The notes under the pieces: model-generated
Told to the model about the DNA's origin: nothing
Databases searched by the model: none
The model's input: the letters and a program-made list of their open reading frames with translations, nothing else
Program-made: the position numbers and the translations under genes
Source: Ciborinia camelliae
Taxonomy: Eukaryota > Ascomycota > Leotiomycetes > Helotiales > Sclerotiniaceae
Length of the DNA: 64,000 bases
Direction: 5' to 3'
NCBI GenBank assembly: GCA_025890175.1
Contig: JANPYM010000008.1
Location: forward strand, 1,045,337-1,109,336
Shown here: one piece after another, positions 34,827 through 45,395 of the stretch
How the letters are laid out: each line of letters starts with the position of its first letter
Numbering within the stretch: position 1 is the stretch's first letter

Positions 34827-36185
34827 TCATTCATCATCATCATCCTCGATGATGTTTCGTTTTCTCCTATTTCCACCAGCTTCTGCATGTGGAGCTTGGA
34901 CAATCTCATCATCATCCAGATCAGCTTCGGCATCTGCATCAGCATCACTATCTTCGGCAGGTTTTGATGTCTTTTGCTTCTTGTGTCTAGGGGCCTCGTC
35001 ACTCTCATCGAGAATTTCTTCATCATCATCGTCTCCTCCACCCTCCTCAAGTTCCTCGTCACTAGATGCCAAAAAGTCATCCTCTTTATCGTACTCATCC
35101 TCGCGGTTTCTACCACGAGGAAGGTCATCATCCGAGTCATACTCGGGTCTACGACGAGGGCGCTTAGCTCCAGCAGGTTTGCGTGGTCCACGACGTCCAG
35201 AACGACCATCCAAATCGTCAAGAGTAAGGCCTGCACCAATACCTGCACGACGTCCAGTTGATTGACTGGCTTTTTCAAGCTGGGCCTCCCGGCGACGTTG
35301 AGCACGCATACGTTCCTTTTCTGCTGTCTCTGCTCGCTTCTTTTGGAGTTCAGGATCTTCATTTTTCACAATCATATTCCGACGTTTCTTTTCGCCTCCT
35401 TCGAGACCGATAGCTGCAGTAAGATTCGTCTTCAACCGGTTCAGCGCATCATCTTCAATGTTTTTGTTTGGTCTGACTGTGTATTCGTTGGTCATGTGTC
35501 CAACAATAACAAGCATTTGAGATGTGAATGAAGGTGAAGCCATATAATAATGCGAGTCTAACACTTCTTGATACTTGTTATCCTTAGCTGGCGCAAGAGG
35601 TTTGCTCTGTAACTCATAATGCTGATCACCAATAGCTAGCGTGGTACTTCCATCGCTCCATGTGTATATATTCGTATTGCTTTCGAGTTTGCCAGAATCG
35701 GTCTTGCGATAGCGGATTGTTGATTCAGCTACGCTCCTCGCCGAGAAATTTTCTGATTGGGTTGTGACATGATGATCAGAAACGGGAATTTCGAACGTTT
35801 CCGGATTATATGCTCGAGGCTCAATACCAAAGAAGTTGGGTAGGCGAAATGTATGGAACTGTAAAACTATCATCAGCTTTGCGCATAAGAGGTGGGCAGG
35901 CACATTTACTTCTCCATCTGAAGGTCTTGGGACTGGATGTCTGAAGATATCAGCCTCGAGAATTCGCGCATTTCGAGTATCTTCAGCTGGTAATTCTTTC
36001 TCATCGTCCTTATCTGGCACTCTATCATCGCGCCCCTCATCATCTCCCGAATCCAATTCCGCGTCGCTCAAGATTCGAGGTGGTGCGCTCTGGGGTTCCT
36101 CGTCGGGAACATCTCCAAATAGATCATCATCCTCCTCCACGTCGGAGAAATTATTCATAACTTCATCTTCTGAATTGGACGCCAT
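34827..36185 (-). CDS. Paf1 complex subunit Leo1
   Basis: Two exons (36185-35910 and 35858-34827) encode 435 residues. A Ser/Asp/Glu-rich N-terminus leads to the conserved Leo1 core: FHTFRLPNFFGIEPRAYNPE, then STIRYRKTDSGKLESNTNIY, WSDGSTTLAIGDQHYE and VRPNKN. The C-terminus is basic then strongly acidic, ending EDDDDE. The 51-nt intron (35859-35909) is a multiple of three with no stop; I splice it because it interrupts DGE-FHTF in the conserved core and has GT-AG ends. Leo1 works in the Paf1 complex on RNA polymerase II elongation and linked histone modification. The start at MASNSEDE is preferred; an in-frame ATG ten codons upstream (36215) is possible. Confidence 0.9.
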   Translation of the reverse strand: MASNSEDEVMNNFSDVEEDDDLFGDVPDEEPQSAPPRILSDAELDSGDDEGRDDRVPDKDDEKELPAEDTRNARILEADIFRHPVPRPSDGEVNVPAHLLCAKLMIVLQFHTFRLPNFFGIEPRAYNPETFEIPVSDHHVTTQSENFSARSVAESTIRYRKTDSGKLESNTNIYTWSDGSTTLAIGDQHYELQSKPLAPAKDNKYQEVLDSHYYMASPSFTSQMLVIVGHMTNEYTVRPNKNIEDDALNRLKTNLTAAIGLEGGEKKRRNMIVKNEDPELQKKRAETAEKERMRAQRRREAQLEKASQSTGRRAGIGAGLTLDDLDGRSGRRGPRKPAGAKRPRRRPEYDSDDDLPRGRNREDEYDKEDDFLASSDEELEEGGGDDDDEEILDESDEAPRHKKQKTSKPAEDSDADADAEADLDDDEIVQAPHAEAGGNRRKRNIIEDDDDE

Positions 36186-36386
36186 ATTGTAAAGTGTATT
36201 ATTTATGGTTGTCATGTAAGAAAGGGCTTCAAGGTAGATCGCGAGACCCGGCCGTAATTCGTAAGTTTCGCGTAAAGTTAGATAGAAATCGAAGCTTTGA
36301 TAGATATTCTCAAGGCAATAATTTATTACTGCAATGGTGTAAGAGGAATTGAATCAATTTCATTCAAAACACGACGATCCTATAAT

Positions 36387-36581
36387 TTATATGGATTTAG
36401 TCAATCGATTGTCTGCGTACCATAGAATTGTTGAATGAAGGGAAAAAAAGTATAAGCAGCATACCAAAGATTTGATATAAAGATGCAACACAATACCGGC
36501 ACAAAGCAGCAATATCACTGCAAGAACAACCAGAATGACTTGAGCCTCCTCCCTTAAAGGAAGTTGCAGTTGCACATCCAT
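36387..36581 (-). CDS. Possible small single-pass membrane protein
   Basis: An ATG at 36581 opens a 64-codon frame: a short soluble start (MDVQLQLPLREEAQ), then one strong hydrophobic helix VILVVLAVILLLCAGIVLHL and YIKSL. A GT-AG pair (GTATGC...TACGCAG, 52 nt) could instead splice to a 43-residue form ending soon after YIKSL. No family is recognised. It sits in the Leo1/MOB3 divergent spacer and may be a real small gene or chance. Confidence 0.3.
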   Translation of the reverse strand: MDVQLQLPLREEAQVILVVLAVILLLCAGIVLHLYIKSLVCCLYFFSLHSTILWYADNRLTKSI

Positions 36582-37301
36582 TGTACACCGCCTTCTCGGT
36601 TTGTTAGCCAATGATCAAGTTTTGGATAGAGTGGACAGAGCAGAGACGGAGGAATAATAAGGAAGAAGCCGACGCTAATCGATTCAAGACTTCCTGAATC
36701 CTAAACCTTTTGTGATGTCTCCTATTCCTGTTTGATATCACGTACAAACCACAATCTTCAACCACCTCAACTTTTGATTTATCTTTGATTTGGAAAGTTG
36801 ACTTACCGAGATTTACTTGAGAATCGAGAGGAGAGACCGCCTGGCTTGAAAGAATTAACAATATGTCAAACTTGTTTTCAGGAATGTACGTGGTCGGATT
36901 TTCTTACTTGTTGTCTGTGTTGTCCGTTTGCTATCTTGAGCCTCTCTGTGGTAGTTGTTGGAATTTTTATTACCACGTGGACTTTTTCAGGTCAAAAAAG
37001 AGTGTTCAGTTAATGGAGGGGAGAAATTTTTATCTAAGGTATCCACGGGTCATGAAATGAGAAGTCGGCTCATGGGCGCAGCTCCAATATCTTTATCTCG
37101 GTTCAACCGACCTATTAGCAAGCAAGTTGCTTGGACTTCTATGATCAGATGAGAAGCCTTAGGAGCAATCTTATCTGTTGCCTACCTTAGTCAATGGATA
37201 TCAAAAGTCTTTAGTTGGGGTGGCTTGCCATCAACGAGAAGTTCACAGTCTTTTCTTCCAAAAACGACTTCTACTCCTACAATAAATACTTTGTGGTAGT
37301 T
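36582..37301. other. Leo1/MOB3 divergent spacer
   Basis: Probable promoter and 5' leader of the MOB3 gene. Short frames on the plus strand (for example about 36798-37013) have no conserved features. Confidence 0.5.
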
Positions 37302-38691
37302 ATGAACATCGCCGGCCCAAGGTATATTTTTGCTTTCTGGACTTTTTATTGACGGATTGGCCCGTCTGTTTTTGCTGTTTTGTGTTGTCCTGCAATCTCC
37401 CAGTGTTTCTCGCCATCTTCCGATCTCGAGATTCATTGCACCTTTTTTTGTTTCCACTCAACTTGAAGACGAAGCCTGCTAACAGTTCTGTTTTTATAGA
37501 AGTGGCCGCTTCCGCGGCAGTGGTAAGAATTCTGGCGCGAAGAGCCCAGGTGGGCTTAACGGAGTTTCGCCAACCTCTCCTACAGGCAATTCCCCCGTCA
37601 ATTCTTCCTCGCCCGCCAACATGGCACCCCGCATCTCGCCACTCCCCAACTCTCCTTCTCTTTCACAGACCATGTCTATGGATGACCAACAAGTCCCCCT
37701 TGCAAGCAATGATCCTCTCGCCCCTTACAACCTCCCTCGTCCAAAGCCACTCTGGCTCAACAATGCTTATGCAAAGCACATTGTTAAGGGTAATTTTATG
37801 ACCTTGTCTGCTCGCCCAAAGACAGTTGAGCCTGGAGAGTGGATTGCTCATCAAGGTAAGTCAAGAACATCCATGTTCACAGTCATGTGCTAATATTTCA
37901 ATTTCTAGTCGTCGAACATTACCGTATCTTGTGGAACTTTGTTCGGGTGATACACGAAAAAGAAGAAGATGGTAATACTATCTGTAACCCTCAAACTTGT
38001 CCTCGCATGTCTGCTGGCGCGTAAGTCTGAATCACCTAACATTTGCCCACCCGATATCTGATAAGCTATGTCTAGTAACCACTCCTTCACTTGGTTGAAC
38101 TCCCGCAAAGAGCCGGTTGAGGTACCAGCCCACGAGTACATCTCTCTCATGCAGCGTTGGATTTCTGGCAAGATCGACAATACCGCCATCTTCCCAACTG
38201 ATCCTGCCGGCATTTCCTACAGTCACAGCAGTGGCGGTCCAGAATTGGCTGGCTCGACCTATGCTTCTGGTGGAGTTAACACCCCTGGCTCGAACACACC
38301 CATTCCTACTGGCCCAACCACACTCTCAACCTCTCTCTCCCAACTTGCCGGAGCTGGTGATTGGATTGGCAAGAGCAGTGGATTTCCTCAAGAATTTGTT
38401 GATGTCTGCCAAACAATCTTCAGACAAATGTTCCGAGTCTATGCTCATCTCTACTGGGGTCACTTTATCGAGCCTTTCTACCATCTTAATCTTGACAAGC
38501 ACATGAACAGCTGCTTCAGTCACTTCGTTCTAACTGCAACTGAGATTGACATGTTGAAGCCCCATGAATTGGAGCCTATGCAACCATTGATTGACCTTTG
38601 GGCCGCCAATGGAACATTCCCACCTGAGTCTAAGGCTTATTCCTGTGCAAATCTCAAGGCTGGAGAAAGACTTCTTCAAGCTGCCGGTTAA
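37302..38691 (+). CDS. MOB-family kinase coactivator, MOB3/phocein type
   Basis: Four exons (37302-37321, 37500-37855, 37909-38020, 38076-38691) encode 367 residues. A Gly/Ser/Pro-rich N-terminus with PRISPLPNSPSLSQTMSMDD is followed by the Mob fold: LPRPKPLWLNNAYAKHIVKG, HYRILWNFVRVIHEKEEDG, the zinc-site region CNPQTCPRMSAGANHSFTWL, then FRQMFRVYAHLYWGHFIEPF and HLNLDKHMNSCFSHFV. A Ser/Gly/Thr-rich insertion (about residues 205-265) interrupts the domain, as in filamentous-fungal MOB3 proteins of the STRIPAK complex, which control hyphal fusion and fruiting-body development. The first exon (20 nt) and its 178-nt intron are inferred from frame, splice sites and a GCTAACA branch site, so the extreme N-terminus is the weakest part. 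Confidence 0.88.
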
Positions 38692-39378
38692 TTAAATCTG
38701 TGCGGGTCATTTCAAGCATACAGGCGTTTAGGAAAGCGGTTTGATAGAATGGTTTACAATGTGCTCGATGATTGCATATGAAAGCCTCTTAATTTTGCGA
38801 GATATCTCAAAGATAGATGGCATGGTTCTGCGTGGATATGTTTGGGCATGGCGTTTCTGTTTTACGAAGAGAATAGTGCCAAGTTTTACAAACTCGATAC
38901 TTCATATGTATATGCCACCAGCATTACACAGAAATTGATAAAATTTACTACAATCTTCCACGCACAAACTTAGATAATAAAACGTACACAGATACTCTTT
39001 AGGTCATTTAGTTTGCAGAGGTATAAAGTCCTTCCATTGGCTCAAGCACCCCTGGTAAATCAAAAAAGGAACAAACTATCAAATAGCTCCCGGTACCTAA
39101 GCTTCTGGCCACTTGGGGATTTAGAAAACGCTACATGGATAACCTATTGATAATTCGGTGATATTAATGTGTTTTGGGAAGGTACATTCCGATAGGCAAG
39201 CCAAGTGATTGGTCCATATGATGTTGATGTGACAAACCCTGACAAAGAAGGAGCGGGCCGAGTATTTTCCGGCTCGCTCCAGCGACGTAAACCAGCATCA
39301 CAAAATAATGCGCCTGCAACAAATGCGATAAATCATAGCGAATTAGATACACATTCCAATTCATATCACAACTTTAGG
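38692..39378. other. Intergenic, no gene seen
   Basis: MOB3 3' flank and GOS1 promoter. The GOS1 frame is open upstream to about 39205 but that extension has no conserved sequence and I treat it as leader. Confidence 0.6.
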
Positions 39379-40177
39379 ATGTCTACATCTACTGGGACAG
39401 GTTGGGCACAGCTTCGTCAACAAGCTAGATCCCTTGAAACACAAGTAAGTAATACATAAGTCCCAAGAGCTATCTTCCTTGAAACTAACCGTCCGCGCAG
39501 ACGGAAACACTATTTCATACCTACTCACAATTCTCAGCCATTTCCAACATCCCCCCCAAGCCCTCAGAAGATGAACGATCCACAGAAATGAAGCTACAGG
39601 AAATTCTAGAAAAGGTAGACGCCCCTTCACCCCAACCCAAGCTCAAGAACCTTGTCTCACTCATGCGTGTTAGAGAGAAAGCCTGATATCTCAACTCTCC
39701 CGCCTCCTCGACAGCGACTCATCCCTCACTGCCTCTGCAACTCGCCAAAACAATCTCACCCGCCACCGTGAAATCCTCCTCGACCACCGCCGCGAACTCT
39801 CGCGCATCCGTTCCTCCATCTCGGAAGCTCGTAATCGCGCCAACCTGCTCTCAAATGTGCGGTCCGACATCGATGCTTATCATAGCAATAACCCCGAAGC
39901 CGCAGAAGCTGATTACATGTTGGGAGAAAGGAGTCGGATCGAGAATAGTCATAATATGACGGATAGTGTGTTGAGCCAGGCATATGCGGTTAATGAGAGT
40001 TTTGGGCTACAGAGGGAAACGCTGGCGAGTATCAATCGGAGGATTACGGGGGCGGCGAGCCAGGTGCCAGGGCTGAATAGTTTAATTGGGAGGATTAGTG
40101 CGAAGAAGAGGAGAGATGGGATTATTATGGGGAGTTTTATTGCCTTTTGCTTCTTGATGTTTTTGTACTTTATGTGA
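39379..40177 (+). CDS. GOS1: Golgi SNARE Gos1 (GOS28 family)
   Basis: Three exons (39379-39444, 39501-39614, 39674-40177) encode 227 residues, the usual length for the family. The N-terminus STGTGWAQLRQQARSLETQT joins ETLFHTYSQF and IPPKPSEDER, followed by the helical block LISQLSRLLDSDSSLTASA. The Qb-SNARE motif (about 140-200, GLQRETLASINRRI) leads to a C-terminal membrane anchor GIIMGSFIAFCFLMFLYFM. It acts in transport within the Golgi and from ER to Golgi. The 59-nt second intron splits EILEK from RESLISQL. Its stop lies 131 bp from the stop of the convergent ATP10 gene. Confidence 0.95.
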
Positions 40178-40308
40178 GGATAGGATAGCAAGGTGCGTGC
40201 ATTTCATGGCCATGAGAGAGCGGACACGGCGTTTGGAGTGAGATGGTCTGAGATATGACCAACTTGTTGAACGGTGTAATTATGGCTTATGGGTATAATT
40301 CAGGAATA

Positions 40309-41415
40309 TCATGCTCGGCGGCCAGCTTTTGCTGCTGCACCTTCTTTACTCGTCTTCTTTGCGGCAGAGTCCCAGAATTGTTGTGCACTATGTTCCAGTT
40401 TCTTCTGCGCAAGGGGTGTTTTGGCATCCTCCAAGAGTCGGAGAACACTTTTGACCAAAACATCCTTCTCATACTCCTCAGCAGGACCACTGCCCGCCCA
40501 CCTAATCTTGCACTCCCCATCTAGGATATACGTATACCCTACCTTACTGTTCAATAGTCCTATAGCATCTTTCATCTCGTCTGTAAGACCCTTCTGGACT
40601 ACAAAATACCTCTTCCACATCCACTTCGGTAGCTTTTTCCTCAAACTCGACCGAAAAAACTTGATGAGCATAGCTTTCAGGTAGTTTTCCTCAATATTGA
40701 TATGCACCATTTGTGCCAACCCCCTATTCTTGCTCATTACCTCGTGCAAACCAGGATTGCTCTTCTCGGATGCAAAAGTAGCCGCCTGGTTCTCTGCCCA
40801 CGCACCACTGAACACGGAGACAACCGAGACCTTACCCTCCAGTATGGGTGTGGTATTTTCATATAAAGTTGAATCTGGCTCTAAAGTCCGGCCGCTTAAA
40901 TTTGGGAAATAGAGTGCGCGGTCACTTTTAAAGATTCGAGGAGGTGCCAGGAAGGATTTTCCCTTGTGATATTTCATATTGCTCCATTCTCTGTAATATG
41001 GTTTGGCCATTGCCGCAGTCCTGGATCCTTAATATTAGTGATTTAAACGAACCGTCTTAGCAAATGAACCTCACAATTTCTTGCGCTTCTCGAGATGCTT
41101 GTCCCAGTCCACAAAGTCATCTCTTTTTTGTTTCAAGGTCCTAGTATCCACTCCGGTGTTTTCTCCTGCTCTGGGTGGGTCCAGAAGCCCAATTGCTCGA
41201 TCCAAAGGTTTGGGTGTAAAGCTTTCGACTCTCTTTCCCGAAGCTCTTGGAGCTTCATCTAGTACTGAAGGGGTTTCTGGCACCGGCGGTGGTGTTTCTT
41301 TCTTTTCGTCCCATCGTCGGTATGTTGTGGTGAATGAACGCCATTGGCATAGCATACATGCCGAAGCATCTAGCTGCTTTCTTGCCGATCGTATCGGTAA
41401 TCGTGTAAGGATCAT
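40309..41415 (-). CDS. ATP10: Mitochondrial ATP synthase assembly factor ATP10
   Basis: Two exons (41415-41075 and 41020-40309) encode 350 residues. The N-terminus MILTRLPIRSARKQ is Arg-rich and lacks acidic residues, like a mitochondrial presequence; the open frame upstream of 41415 has no ATG. Conserved ATP10 blocks include RAIGLLDPPRAGENTGVDTR, PYYREWSNMKYHKGKSFLAP, RIFKSDRALYFPNL and VGYTYILDGECKIRWAGSG. The 54-nt intron joins EKRKKL to TAAMAKPYYR. ATP10 is an inner-membrane chaperone needed to assemble subunit Atp6 into the F0 sector. It diverges from the branched-chain E2 gene across 278 bp. Confidence 0.93.
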
Positions 41416-41693
41416 CTTCGTTGATGGTGAGGGGAGTTGTGGTGTGCAAGACGGCAGGGCTCCCGCTAATAATTTAATATGCACCAAAATAACTTCTAGA
41501 CGGAACGGAACATCTCCTTCTTCCGACGCCCACCTGTTCTCGGAAGTCTTGAGCCGTGAACCTTATCAAAACGCCGGTGATACCCGCTTTCCCCATACCC
41601 CAGATTGCACTTTTTGTATTCCAAAGAAAATGTAGATACTACAACACATTTTTTCTGCTAATTGTATGAGATCTTGAAGCTAAACTATACAAG

Positions 41694-43188
41694 ATGCGTT
41701 ATCAATTCTATTCAAGAGTTTTGAGCAGACAATGGAACATCTATCAGGGTCTCAATCTCCCTAAACGATCCCCAATCGCACACAAATTCTTCCATGCATC
41801 TGCCAAGCGATTAGCTATAAAACCGTTTATGTTGGCTGATATTGGAGAAGGTCAGAATAGTGACATAGCCAGATATAGTTCCCTTACTAATACATATTCC
41901 AGGAATCAAAGAATGCGAAATCATACAATGGTTCGTGGAACCAGAAGCTCGGGTGGAGGAATGGGACAAATTATGTGAAGTACAAAGTGACAAAGCTTCG
42001 GTCGAGATTACCAGTCGATTTTCGGGTGTCATAAAGAAACTACACTATGAAGCCGGGGATATGGCACAGGTGGGGAAACCCCTCCTGGATATTGATATCC
42101 ATGGTGAGATCGAACATGAGGGTCTGGATGCTATTGAGGGGTCAAGGGCCGGCGAGGAATCCAAGGCGCAATCTATGAGCAAATCACCTGCAGAATATAA
42201 AGTCGATATTCCGGGTGCTTCACAGCCAGCTGCCGAGATTCTATCTGTCCCTCCAACCCCGAAAGGAAAGTATGCTGCATTAGCAACGCCAGCAGTACGC
42301 CACCTTACCAAAGAGTTAGATGTAAACATATTAGATGTGACAGGTACTGGGAAAGATGGTCGTGTACTCAAGGAGGACGTACATCAGTTTGCAAAACAGA
42401 GAGACGGGGCTCCATCAGCAGACCAGGAACCCTTTGCAGAGGCAGACAGCGAGCCCCAGAAGGAATATACCAGCTCATTGACACCCATCCAACAACAAAT
42501 GTTCAAGACCATGACGAGATCCTTAGCTATACCACACTTCCTCTACGCCGATGAGATTGACTTCACGAAACTCTCTCAGGTACGAGATCGTATTAACAAA
42601 CAACTGGCAAGTTCTCCCATCAACGGCGTCGCCAAGCTATCCTACCTCCCCTTCATCGTCAAAGCTGTCTCTTTAACTCTCAATCATTACCCCATTCTAA
42701 ATGCTCGACTCGACATTGATCCAAACACTCAAAAGCCCATCCTAACCATGCGCCCCCAACATAATATCGGCATCGCAATGGATACACCCACCGGCCTGCT
42801 CGTCCCCGTCCTAAAACACCCCCAGGCGACATCCACTCTCCTTTCCATAGCTCAATCCCTCACCGCGCTCCAATCTCTCGCCACAACTTCCACCCTCAAC
42901 TCTTCTCACCTCTCCGGCGGTACCATAACCATCTCCAACATCGGCAACATTGGCGGCACCTACCTCTCCCCCATCATCGTCGACTCCCAGCTCGCCATCC
43001 TCGGCATCGGTAAACTACGCACCATACCCGCCTTCGATGCTCACGGAAACGTCGTCGCAAAACAAGTCATCAACTTCAGCTGGAGCGCCGACCACCGTGT
43101 AATCGACGGTGCAACTATGGCCCGTGCAGCCGAAATGGTCAAAGGATATGTCGAAGATCCAGAAACCATGCTTTTGCATATGAAATAA
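41694..43188 (+). CDS. Branched-chain alpha-keto acid dehydrogenase E2 (dihydrolipoyl acyltransferase)
   Basis: Two exons (41694-41850 and 41903-43188) encode 480 residues. A basic N-terminal presequence (about 40 residues) precedes a lipoyl domain, FMLADIGEGIKECEIIQWFV with the lipoate-accepting lysine in CEVQSDKASVEI (Lys83). A peripheral-subunit-binding domain follows (LATPAVRHLTKELDVNI...GKDGRVLKEDV), then the catalytic domain ending in the HxxxDG active site ADHRVIDGATM (His450, Asp454). The 52-nt intron splits GEG-IKE. The enzyme forms the core of the mitochondrial complex that degrades leucine, isoleucine and valine 2-oxo acids. GEGIKECEI and FLYADEIDFTKL favour branched-chain E2 over pyruvate or 2-oxoglutarate E2. 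Confidence 0.95.
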
Positions 43189-44648
43189 CGCACCACCGTC
43201 CTGTATATCTCACGCACACGGGCATCATCTCATCGCCCCAGCTTTGTTAGGCCCCGTACAGTAAAAGCGGCCGAGGAATCCAGCACCACGAGATCATTTT
43301 TCATTCAAGGCCACAAGATCTTATCCAGCACTGCATTCTGCACTCCCTTATGAGATATGATAGAAACACGACATACGACATACGAAATACCGTGATACCC
43401 ATCCATAGCTCGCGGACATAAGGATAACATTTTCCTTTCCCCCTTCCCATTGGGCAGACGAAGTCACGAAGTCACATACCTTCCACATGGATAGATTAGG
43501 CAACCATACGTATCTGATGTATGTGTGTATGTATGTACCTAACGCGTTGAAATGGCTGCGTCGCATTCGGGGTTTAAAGGTTTATAGGTTTATTATTATT
43601 ATTAAAAGGGGCGTTCGGGTTCGGGTTCAGCTTTCGGGTTCGCTGGGAATGGATACATACCTACCTACCTAGTACCTACCTAGGTAATGAGCGTTTTCTT
43701 GCAGAGCACTTGCGAAGCATAGCATCCATCGGCGTAGCATACCTACCTACCGATGAATAGATACCTACATCCACCCACCCATCCATCCATCCATATATAT
43801 ATACGTACATACCCACATAAATTAAGAACTTATCGTTTCTTGGCAGATAATTACTTGGTACATGTATGGTATCTCTCCAGGGCTCTCTCAATGACCATTA
43901 TGCAAACCGATATGCACACTTCAGCCTTGTCGCACAACCGGTGCGTTGTCGAACTGGGGTACATGAAAATGATTTTCTGGGGTTGGCCGCTACCCCGCAT
44001 TCGCATGGAGGGTAAAATCGCAAATCAGGAGGGGCATGGACAATAGCACCTACTAGGTAGTCACTAGGTAGGTAGGTAGTGTAGGAAGAATCCGATTATA
44101 TGCACAAGTAGAAAAACAGAAACGAATTCTACCATTTCCAGATGGCTGCATGGGAGATTTCGATACGTGATGCTCTTTATTAATCTAATGGCGGCGTATT
44201 TGCCCATCCATGTCTTTTCTTCATCTCCTTCCGTTCTCGTCTTTACTCTCGCGGGCTCTGAGTCCTCTTATCATCTTCTCATCTCGCGACTGGTCATGAT
44301 ATGAACCCCTTTGAGAAAAATCATGCGTGTGAACAACGCGTATGTAAAAGCTGTATGCAGCTACAGCCAAAAAAACAACAGCGCCAACTCCTTTTTGCTA
44401 CCCCCTCGTAGATCCATCCGTTTGTGAAATGCAAATTACGTCTGATGTAGACACATCAAGTAAGAAAAAGAATAACCCGAGGAACTCCGAATCAAGCCAT
44501 CCAAGATCGTTAAATCCAGAATGAACAGTGAAGAATATCTAGCCCGCCAATTGGTACCGAGCGCCACCGTGAATAAAAAGGAAATCGGCTTTCTATATCT
44601 CTCCACCAGGAGGATCCTCTATATCCCACTACGGGAAATGTAGAGAGA
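43189..44648. other. Intergenic, no gene seen
   Basis: Contains dense GGTA/CCTA tracts (43656-43687 and 44048-44080), a CATCC repeat followed by TA and CATA repeats (about 43770-43812) and a TTATTA tract. No coding signal. Confidence 0.7.
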
Positions 44649-45395
44649 TCAGGAATCCGTAGTCAATTCCTTATGTATTGCTGCGTAAATCTTCGACAAC
44701 GCATCTCGCTCAACCTCTTCTAACGATCCACTAACATCCACCTGAATCACATCAGTCTCGTCCTTGGTGGGTGGTTCGAGAATGCCGAATTGACTATGAA
44801 CCATATTCGCGCCCATAAAATGTCCTTTTCGAGCACCGACTCTCTCGAGCAAGGTTTCCTCGCTAGCATGTAAGTATACAAAGTGGACGAGAACTTTGTG
44901 GTCGTAGTAGGAGGCTACACGAATGACATCACGGTATTTGCGTTTCAGGGCAGAGCAGGTGAGGACGACGCCTTGGGATCCAGAGTTCAGACGGTGGACG
45001 GATTCGTCGCGGAGTTTGGTGAGCCAATCCCAACGATCGGCGTCATTGAGAGGTATGCCTTGGGCCATTTTATCAATATTTGATTGTGGATGGTACTGTT
45101 TTTGATTTTGGTTAGAATTGTATTCAGTAGGCAAGTAGAATTGATGTATATATACCTCGTCTCCTTCAATATATGGCAAGTTCATGGCGTTGGCAACATA
45201 TTGGGCCACTGTGCTTTTACCACATCCAGCAGGACCGGTAATCAACCAGATGTGAGAGTGGCTTGTCTTAGGCTGTCTTGATGCGCCATTGGTCAATGAA
45301 TTTGAGGACAACGACGAAGTTGATGATATGGGTAAACGGTCAGACATGGTTTGAGTTGGTTGAACCATGTTTGAACGATTTTCGTATGACAACAT
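44649..45395 (-). CDS. Gluconokinase (GntK family)
   Basis: Two exons (45395-45156 and 45095-44649) encode 228 residues. After a Ser/Thr/Asn-rich lead of about 45 residues comes the P-loop HIWLITGPAGCGKSTVAQYV (GPAGCGKST, residues 54-62), then YIEGDE joined to YHPQSNIDKMAQGIPLNDAD, the substrate-binding signature of thermoresistant gluconokinases, and CSALKRKYRDVIR. The enzyme makes 6-phosphogluconate from gluconate and ATP, feeding the pentose phosphate pathway. The 60-nt intron (45096-45155) is a multiple of three without a stop; its removal restores the conserved GDE-HP spacing. The first ATG is used; later in-frame ATGs (45368, 45347) are possible because the lead is not conserved. Confidence 0.9.
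   Translation of the reverse strand: MLSYENRSNMVQPTQTMSDRLPISSTSSLSSNSLTNGASRQPKTSHSHIWLITGPAGCGKSTVAQYVANAMNLPYIEGDEVYIHQFYLPTEYNSNQNQKQYHPQSNIDKMAQGIPLNDADRWDWLTKLRDESVHRLNSGSQGVVLTCSALKRKYRDVIRVASYYDHKVLVHFVYLHASEETLLERVGARKGHFMGANMVHSQFGILEPPTKDETDVIQVDVSGSLEEVERDALSKIYAAIHKELTTDS

Noticed and set aside
34709..35362. 217-codon minus-strand frame across the end of Leo1
   Set aside because: Frame-shifted shadow of the Leo1 C-terminus.
41416..41487. N-terminal extension of ATP10
   Set aside because: It begins at TTG; the ATG at 41415 directly precedes a presequence-like segment.
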